A DNA stretch of 64,000 nt from Hydrogenophaga intermedia. GTDB taxonomy: Bacteria > Pseudomonadota > Gammaproteobacteria > Burkholderiales > Burkholderiaceae_C. Location: contig NZ_CCAE010000007.1 of NCBI RefSeq assembly GCF_000723405.1, forward strand, positions 1 to 64,000. Direction: 5' to 3'. The position numbers and the translations under genes were made by a program. Positions 59,703 through 64,000 of this stretch are shown here, in pieces (position 1 is the stretch's first letter; each line of letters opens with the position of its first letter). Below the pieces are notes generated by a model, which saw nothing but the letters and a program-made list of their open reading frames with translations, searched no databases and was not told the DNA's origin.

Positions 59703-60581
59703 TCACACGCCGAGCAGACCGCGTGCGAGCGTGTGCAGGCGGTGCCCGGGCGTCACCAGCGCGTCGAGCACGCTGAAATGGTTGAGGCCGGGCAGGTCTT
59801 CGCACACCGGCACCACCTCGGCCCCCCAGGCCTCGCGGATCAGGCGGTTCTGGCGGCGGAACTCGCCGCTCTCGTCGCCACCGGCCACGGCCACCAGCGC
59901 GCCACGCCCCTGGCGCAGGCCCGGTGAGGGCAGCCGCGCCGGGCTGGCCTTGCGCACCTGATCGGGCGTGAGCTTCAGCGAGGGCTGCACGAAGGGTGCC
60001 AGGCGCACCGGCTCCAGATCGAACACCCCGGAGATCGACAGCGCGTTGCGCACCAGCGAGGCCGGCAGGTCGGCGCCCACCTCGGGCCAGCGGCAGGCCA
60101 GCATCATGGCCGCCAGGTGCCCGCCCGCCGAATGGCCCGCCACGGTGATGCGGCTCGGGTCGCCACCGTGCGCGGCGATGTGGCGGTGCGTCCAGGCCAG
60201 GGCCTGCACCATCTGCAGCGTGATGCCGGGGATGGTGATGGCCGGGGCCAGCGCGTAGTTGGCCACCACCACGCACACGCCCAGTTGCTGGAACAGCGGC
60301 GCCAGGAAGGAGTGGTCGGCCTTGTCGAGCGCGCGCCAGTAGCCCCCGTGGATGAAGAACAGCACCGGCGCGGCACCCGCCGCACCCTGGGCCGGGAAGA
60401 TGTCGAGCTGCTCCAGCGGCCCGTGCCCGTAGCGCACGTCGACCAGCGCTCCGCCCCGCTCGCGGGCCTGCTTCGAGGCCTCGGCCCAGCGCTCGAAGTA
60501 CGCCGGGTGATCGGGCACCAGGGCGCGGTTGTTGTACTCGCGGTCGAGCCAGGCGGGGTCTTGGTTGAAGCTCAGGTCCAT
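59703..60581 (-). CDS. Alpha/beta hydrolase, arylformamidase-like
   Basis: 292-residue serine hydrolase. Oxyanion motif FFIHGGYWRALDK, nucleophile Ser in VAGHSAGGHLAAM, acid probably in AVAGGDESGEF, and His in LPGLNHFSVLDAL. The HGGYW pattern and MDLSFNQDPAWLDREYNNRA start match the kynurenine formamidase/carbamoyl-hydrolase branch. Start is set at ATG 60581 because CACAAT lies eight bases upstream; ATG 60599 (MTQSPAMD) would overlap that box. Divergent from a GntR regulator that may control it. Confidence 0.85.
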   Translation of the reverse strand: MDLSFNQDPAWLDREYNNRALVPDHPAYFERWAEASKQARERGGALVDVRYGHGPLEQLDIFPAQGAAGAAPVLFFIHGGYWRALDKADHSFLAPLFQQLGVCVVVANYALAPAITIPGITLQMVQALAWTHRHIAAHGGDPSRITVAGHSAGGHLAAMMLACRWPEVGADLPASLVRNALSISGVFDLEPVRLAPFVQPSLKLTPDQVRKASPARLPSPGLRQGRGALVAVAGGDESGEFRRQNRLIREAWGAEVVPVCEDLPGLNHFSVLDALVTPGHRLHTLARGLLGV

Positions 60582-60662
60582 GGCGGGCGATTGTGTCATC
60601 GAGAGGCCCCTGGGGTTTCCCCTTGAGACCACCTGCGCCAAGGGGTATCTGGGGTATGCTGC

Positions 60663-60686
60663 GCGAATTCCGTATACAGAATTCGC
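60663..60686. promoter_or_regulatory. Operator palindrome for the GntR regulator
   Basis: GCGAATTC, 8 bases (CGTATACA), GAATTCGC, a perfect inverted repeat with GTATACA at its centre. FCD-type GntR proteins are known to bind TNGTATACNA-like sites. It lies 8 bp before ATG 60695 and between the divergent hydrolase and regulator genes. Confidence 0.65.
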
Positions 60687-60694
60687 ACCCCGGC

Positions 60695-61426
60695 ATGACC
60701 GCCCAGTTGCTCCGCCTCGAAACCACGCCCGACCTGGCCGACCAGGTCTATCGGGCGCTGCTCGATGCCATCAGCTCGGGCTCGCTGCGACCGGGCCAGC
60801 GCATCCGCCAGGAAGAGCTGGCCGAGCGGTTCGCGGTGTCGCGCCAGCCGGTGATGCAGGCGCTGCGCCTGCTGCGCAAGGACGGCTTCGTGCAGGACGC
60901 GCCGCAGAACAATGGCGAACGCGTGCGCGGCCTGCAGGTGGCCCCGCTGGACGGCCAGTGGATCGCCCAGGTCTACCAGGTGCGCGTGGCGCTGGACCGG
61001 CTGGCTGTGCGCCTGGCCGCTCAGCGGCGCGTGCGCATCGACCCGACCGTGCTCGCGGCCGGCCGCGCCGCCGAACGCGAGGGCGACGTCAAGACGCTGA
61101 TCGACTGCGACCTCGCCTTCCACACCGCCATCTACCGCGCCGCCGGCAACCCGCTGATCGAACAGAGCGCGCTGCTGCACTGGCACCACATCCGCCGCGC
61201 CATGGGCCTGGCGCTGCAACTCGAGCACCTGCGCGCGCCCGTGTGGGACGAACACGAGGCGATCGCGAAAGCCATCGCACAGGGCAACGCGGCCCTGGCC
61301 GAAGCGCTCATCACCGACCATTCCGAAAAGGCCAGCGGCACCCTGGCCGAGCAGATCGCCTTTGCGTCGGCTGAGCCCGCCGCCGAGGACACCGTTCAAC
61401 TCCGTGGTCCCCAGCTATCTCGATAG
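60695..61426 (+). CDS. GntR family (FCD) transcription regulator
   Basis: 243-residue regulator. N-terminal winged helix (ADQVYRALLDAISSGSLRPG, QRIRQEELAERFAVSRQPVM, QALRLLRKDGFV) and C-terminal FCD ligand domain with likely metal/ligand residues in CDLAFHTAIYRAAGNP and the later His in HWHHIRRAM. Start at 60695 (MTAQLLRLETTPDLAD), because the earlier ATG 60656 lies upstream of a palindrome that is best explained as its operator. Likely autoregulated. Followed by an intrinsic terminator; the effector is unknown. Confidence 0.88.
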   Translation: MTAQLLRLETTPDLADQVYRALLDAISSGSLRPGQRIRQEELAERFAVSRQPVMQALRLLRKDGFVQDAPQNNGERVRGLQVAPLDGQWIAQVYQVRVALDRLAVRLAAQRRVRIDPTVLAAGRAAEREGDVKTLIDCDLAFHTAIYRAAGNPLIEQSALLHWHHIRRAMGLALQLEHLRAPVWDEHEAIAKAIAQGNAALAEALITDHSEKASGTLAEQIAFASAEPAAEDTVQLRGPQLSR

Positions 61427-61439
61427 CCGGTCCACTTGC

Positions 61440-61478
61440 GCGGTCCCTGGTGAAAACCGGGGGCCGCGATTTTTTTTG
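61440..61478 (+). terminator. Intrinsic terminator after GntR gene
   Basis: 12-bp stem GCGGTCCCTGGT/ACCGGGGGCCGC (with two G-T pairs), loop GAAA, followed by eight T. It separates the regulator from the dehydrogenase gene. Confidence 0.88.
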
Positions 61479-61522
61479 CCCGAACACCCGCCCCCGCGCC
61501 CCGCCCTGAAGGGATCCGCACC

Positions 61523-62416
61523 GTGACCGACACCACCACGTCCTCTTCCGCCGTCGCCGTGCTCGGCATCGGCCTGATGGGCTTCCCCATGGGCCAGCGC
61601 CTGTGCGAAGCCGGCTGCGCGGTCAGCGCCTGGAACCGCTCACGCACCAAGGCCGATCGGCTCGCGCCCTTCGGCGCGCGCGTGGCCGACACGGCCGCCG
61701 ACGCGGTGCGCGGCGCCGACCTCGTGATCACCATGCTGGAGAACGGCCAGGTGGTGGAGGACGTGCTGTTCCACCAGGGCGTCGCCGAAGCCTTGCGCCG
61801 TGGCGCCCTGGTGATCGACATGTCCTCGATCCAGCCGCGCCAGGCGCGCGACCACGCGGCCCGCCTGGCGGCCCTGGGCGTGCACCACCTGGACGCGCCG
61901 GTGTCGGGCGGTACCGTGGGCGCCGAGGCCGGCACGCTGGCCATCATGGCCGGCGGCAAACCGGCGGACGTGGAGCGCGCCCGCGCTGTGCTGGAGGTGC
62001 TGGGCCGTGTGACGCACGTGGGCCCGCACGGATCGGGGCAACTCGCCAAGCTGGCCAACCAGATGATCGTGGGCATCACCATCGGCGCCGTGGCCGAGGC
62101 GCTGCTGCTGTGCGAGAAGGGCGGCGCCGACATGGCCAAGGTCCGTCAGGCCATCTCGGGTGGCTTTGCCGACAGCCGCATCCTGCAGGTGCACGGCCAG
62201 CGCATGGTCGAGCGCGACTTCGCCAAGCGCGCCGCCATGACGGTGCAGTTGAAGGACATGCGCAACGCGCTCAACACCGCCGAAGAGATCGGCTTCGAGG
62301 CGCCGATCACCGCGCTGTTCGAGCGCCTGTTCGCCGAGGCGGCGGACCATGGCCTGTCCGACCTCGACCATTCCGCGCTGTTCGTGGAGCTGGCCAGCCG
62401 CAACGGGATGGCCTGA
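61523..62416 (+). CDS. NAD(P)-dependent beta-hydroxyacid dehydrogenase
   Basis: 297-residue member of the 3-hydroxyisobutyrate / tartronate-semialdehyde reductase family. GTG start (MTDTTTSSSAVAVLGIGLMG) with GAAGGGA upstream. Rossmann motif GIGLMGFPMGQRL; substrate-binding DAPVSGGTVGAEAGTLAIMAG; catalytic Lys in GSGQLAKLANQMIVG; NADP-type Arg in WNRSRTKAD. The family signature is complete. Probable substrates are tartronate semialdehyde or a related hydroxy acid; not resolvable here. Confidence 0.9.
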   Translation: MTDTTTSSSAVAVLGIGLMGFPMGQRLCEAGCAVSAWNRSRTKADRLAPFGARVADTAADAVRGADLVITMLENGQVVEDVLFHQGVAEALRRGALVIDMSSIQPRQARDHAARLAALGVHHLDAPVSGGTVGAEAGTLAIMAGGKPADVERARAVLEVLGRVTHVGPHGSGQLAKLANQMIVGITIGAVAEALLLCEKGGADMAKVRQAISGGFADSRILQVHGQRMVERDFAKRAAMTVQLKDMRNALNTAEEIGFEAPITALFERLFAEAADHGLSDLDHSALFVELASRNGMA

Positions 62417-62427
62417 GAAACATTGAG

Positions 62428-62433
62428 TAGAAT
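62428..62433 (+). promoter_or_regulatory. -10 box for tRNA-Ala
   Basis: TAGAAT ending 11 bp before the tRNA 5' end. Short 5' trailer expected. Confidence 0.5.
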
Positions 62434-62444
62434 CCGCTCTGCGT

Positions 62445-62520
<76 letters not shown>

Positions 62521-62529
62521 CTATTCAGC

Positions 62530-62560
62530 GCCCAACCGTTCTCGGTTGGGCGTTTTCTTT
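62530..62560 (+). terminator. Terminator after tRNA-Ala
   Basis: Perfect 9-bp stem GCCCAACCG/CGGTTGGGC, loop TTCT, then GTTTTCTTTT. Starts 10 bp after the tRNA. Confidence 0.9.
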
Positions 62561-62752
62561 TGCGGCTTCCGCACACCACGCGGGCTTCCACGCCGTTCTG
62601 CGTGTGCCAGCCGTTCCGGGCACGGGCGACATGACCCGCCCGGTTCGCCCCTGTTCCGCCCTATCTTCTCTCGAAACCTGCGCCAACTTCTTCGCCGTGG
62701 CACACGCAGACGGTGTTGTTCGTCAACCACTTGCGCATGCGCCGACGAGAAC

Positions 62753-62806
62753 GGTTGGCTCGCGGGTTTGCACGAGCAAAGTAGAAGCAAACCCGCGAGG
62801 CCAACC
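62753..62806. repeat. Long inverted repeat after the DUF2188 gene
   Basis: Arms 62753-62771 (GGTTGGCTCGCGGGTTTGC) and 62787-62806 pair over 19 bp with one bulged G, loop about 15 bases. It begins 7 bp past the DUF2188 stop. No T-run on either side, so it may protect the mRNA end or be a remnant of a mobile element. The stretch 62561-62752 shows no gene. Confidence 0.6.
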
Positions 62807-62812
62807 CCAGCA

Positions 62813-63043
62813 TCACCCCTTGGGCGGGAACGGATCGTCACCGTAGCTGTTGCGCTCACGGACCTGGCCGTCACGACCTTGGATGAACATCTCGCTCTGC
62901 TGGTTGATGGCGATGTCCCGTGCGCGGTCAATCGCCTGCTGCTGCGTGTCGTGGACAGAGGTGAGGCGGTCGTTGCCTTCACCGCGCACGCCCCACTGAT
63001 CACCGCCGTTGATGGGAACGACCCATTGGTTTTTTCCGCTCAT
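62813..63043 (-). CDS. DUF2188 domain protein
   Basis: 76-residue protein: MSGKNQWVVPINGGDQWGVR, then TQQQAIDRARDIAINQQSEMF and IQGRDGQVRERNSYGDDPFP. This is the typical DUF2188 pattern (W-V-V-P start, A-A/R-helix, I-H/Q-G-x-D-G, R-x-x-x-S-Y-G-x-D-P), function unknown. Such genes are frequent in mobile and accessory regions. Downstream is a long hairpin. Confidence 0.85.
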   Translation of the reverse strand: MSGKNQWVVPINGGDQWGVRGEGNDRLTSVHDTQQQAIDRARDIAINQQSEMFIQGRDGQVRERNSYGDDPFPPKG

Positions 63044-63116
63044 TTCAAATGCTCCAAAAATTGAAAAGGACAGGCTCTTGAAGTCAGCGCGAGCCCAGGC
63101 GCTTCATGCATGGAAC

Positions 63117-63971
63117 TCATGTCATCAGCGTCTCCTCCTTTCCCGATATCTGGTGCAGGGAGGACGCCGCCGCGCAGGGCATCGCGTACAGCCCCGCGCG
63201 TTGCTGCGTGACCACGAGCGCACCGTAGGCCGCGTGCTGTGCAACAGGCTCCGGCTTGCCCTTGTCCTTCGTCTTGATCTTGAACAGGTCGCTCGGCTTG
63301 GCGCTGTCCAAGCCCGCGCGCTGCATGATCCGTTCCGCCGTCACGGCTTCGCCCTTGAACGACCACAACGACTCGAACACTTTGGCCTGACCATCGGTGA
63401 ATCGAACCTGCTTGCCGTCGTTTGGCAGCGTCGCCCATCTGAAGTCCGCCGAGAACGGCCCGTTCACCGGCGTGGCCGAATCGACGACCACTGGTGTCGC
63501 GGACGGCGACGTGGCGATGAACGTGATTCCGCCGCCGTAGAACGTGAATCGTTCCTCCAGCACCAGCCACTGGACGCCTGCGCCGAAGGGCAAGCCGCGC
63601 GTCGTGCTCGGCCTCGGTGTGATCACCCGGATGTCACCGCCTGCCACACGCACCCGATCCAGCAACACGGGTTCGTGCAGCACCCGCGACAGGTCGCGGG
63701 CCAACAGGATGGGCGACCGTCGTGCTTCGCCAAGCCGCCACACGCTGCCGCCCAGATCATCGATGCCGTCGCGGCTTTCGATGCCGAGCGCGAGGCGCAT
63801 CTTCTGGCGCAGCCAATCCTCATCCAGGGCCAACGCCGTGCCGTCGTATGCTTCGACGGCCACTGGCCCACAGTCCGGGCAGCGGCACATGCGTCCGCCA
63901 CGGCCATTGCCCCAAACCTGCGCCCGGTGCTGCTGGCAGTGCGGGCAGAGCACGAAGGACTGATCCACCAC
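63117..63971 (-). CDS. Zinc-ribbon hypothetical protein
   Basis: 284-residue protein of unknown function. N-terminal zinc ribbon with CPHCQQHRAQVWG and MCRCPDCGP. The middle is beta-rich (IRVITPRPSTTRGLPFGAGV, RFTFYGGGITFIATSP). The C-terminal part resembles a winged helix (FESLWSFKGEAVTAERIMQR, DSAKPSDLFKIK). Likely DNA- or nucleic-acid-binding. Base use is somewhat less GC-rich than the core genes. Its start is 29 bp from the window edge and the ATG is confident, so it appears complete. Confidence 0.7.
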   Translation of the reverse strand: MVDQSFVLCPHCQQHRAQVWGNGRGGRMCRCPDCGPVAVEAYDGTALALDEDWLRQKMRLALGIESRDGIDDLGGSVWRLGEARRSPILLARDLSRVLHEPVLLDRVRVAGGDIRVITPRPSTTRGLPFGAGVQWLVLEERFTFYGGGITFIATSPSATPVVVDSATPVNGPFSADFRWATLPNDGKQVRFTDGQAKVFESLWSFKGEAVTAERIMQRAGLDSAKPSDLFKIKTKDKGKPEPVAQHAAYGALVVTQQRAGLYAMPCAAASSLHQISGKEETLMT

Positions 63972-64000
63972 CGTCGGCTTGACCGCCTTGCCGAGAACGG

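Noticed and set aside
61523-62430. Large overlapping minus-strand ORF (61640-62371)
   Set aside because: Complementary shadow of the dehydrogenase gene, His/Ala/Val-rich without motifs.

Overview
The window reads as a chromosomal segment of a very GC-rich betaproteobacterium, most likely in the family Comamonadaceae and close to Hydrogenophaga or Acidovorax. The evidence is the high GC, GTG/TTG starts, TAGAAT/TACAAT -10 boxes, the particular gene neighbourhoods, and GC-rich dispersed intergenic repeats. This placement comes from gene content and style; no database search was possible.

Layout. 1-1500 is the compositionally foreign end of a mobile element. It holds two unknown small genes and three 19-bp direct repeats next to a comEC gene that is cut off at the junction. 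2.35-9.4 kb is a three-gene transglutaminase / circularly permuted ATP-grasp / alpha-E cluster. 9.4-22.6 kb is mostly housekeeping: a RidA-like protein, an AlkX/YcaQ-like glycosylase, parC-parE, an MFS transporter, a 41-aa membrane peptide, a methyltransferase, dapA, bamC, a RoxA-type ribosomal oxygenase divergent from slyD, and dut. 22.6-26.2 kb is a TRAP transporter (dctP, terminator, dctQ, dctM). 26.4-29.6 kb is the xseB-ispA-dxs isoprenoid operon. 29.8-37.2 kb holds a Rieske oxygenase, a DMT transporter, a rhodanese-type sulfurtransferase, a large PAS histidine kinase, a ZIP transporter and a dienelactone-hydrolase-like protein. 37.3-42.3 kb is polA, a periplasmic protein, thrB and a BPSS1780-type membrane protein.

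42.4-55.3 kb looks like a phosphate-starvation region. It has two PhoX phosphatases, a GT4 glycosyltransferase, a membrane protein, a membrane-anchored class III aminotransferase, phosphatidylserine decarboxylase, a PhnZ-like HD oxygenase and a TIGR03364-type flavin oxidase. Four direct-repeat motifs with exact Pho-box spacing (7-4-7) precede these genes. A hipBA toxin-antitoxin pair sits inside this region. 55.4-62.4 kb is a Nudix hydrolase, uvrD, guaC behind a leader terminator, an alpha/beta hydrolase, a GntR regulator and a beta-hydroxyacid dehydrogenase. A tRNA-Ala(CGC) at 62.4 kb is followed by apparently accessory genes (DUF2188 and a zinc-ribbon protein) that run to the window edge.

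Most notable signals: (1) a pair of palindromic elements at 46.5-46.75 kb with conserved internal strands, different but perfectly complementary stems, and a compensatory A-T to C-G change; (2) the transposon-like end in comEC; (3) a repeated ACAAT-N6-ATG arrangement suggesting that many genes, including polA and uvrD, are transcribed without leaders; (4) the Pho-box-marked phosphorus region.
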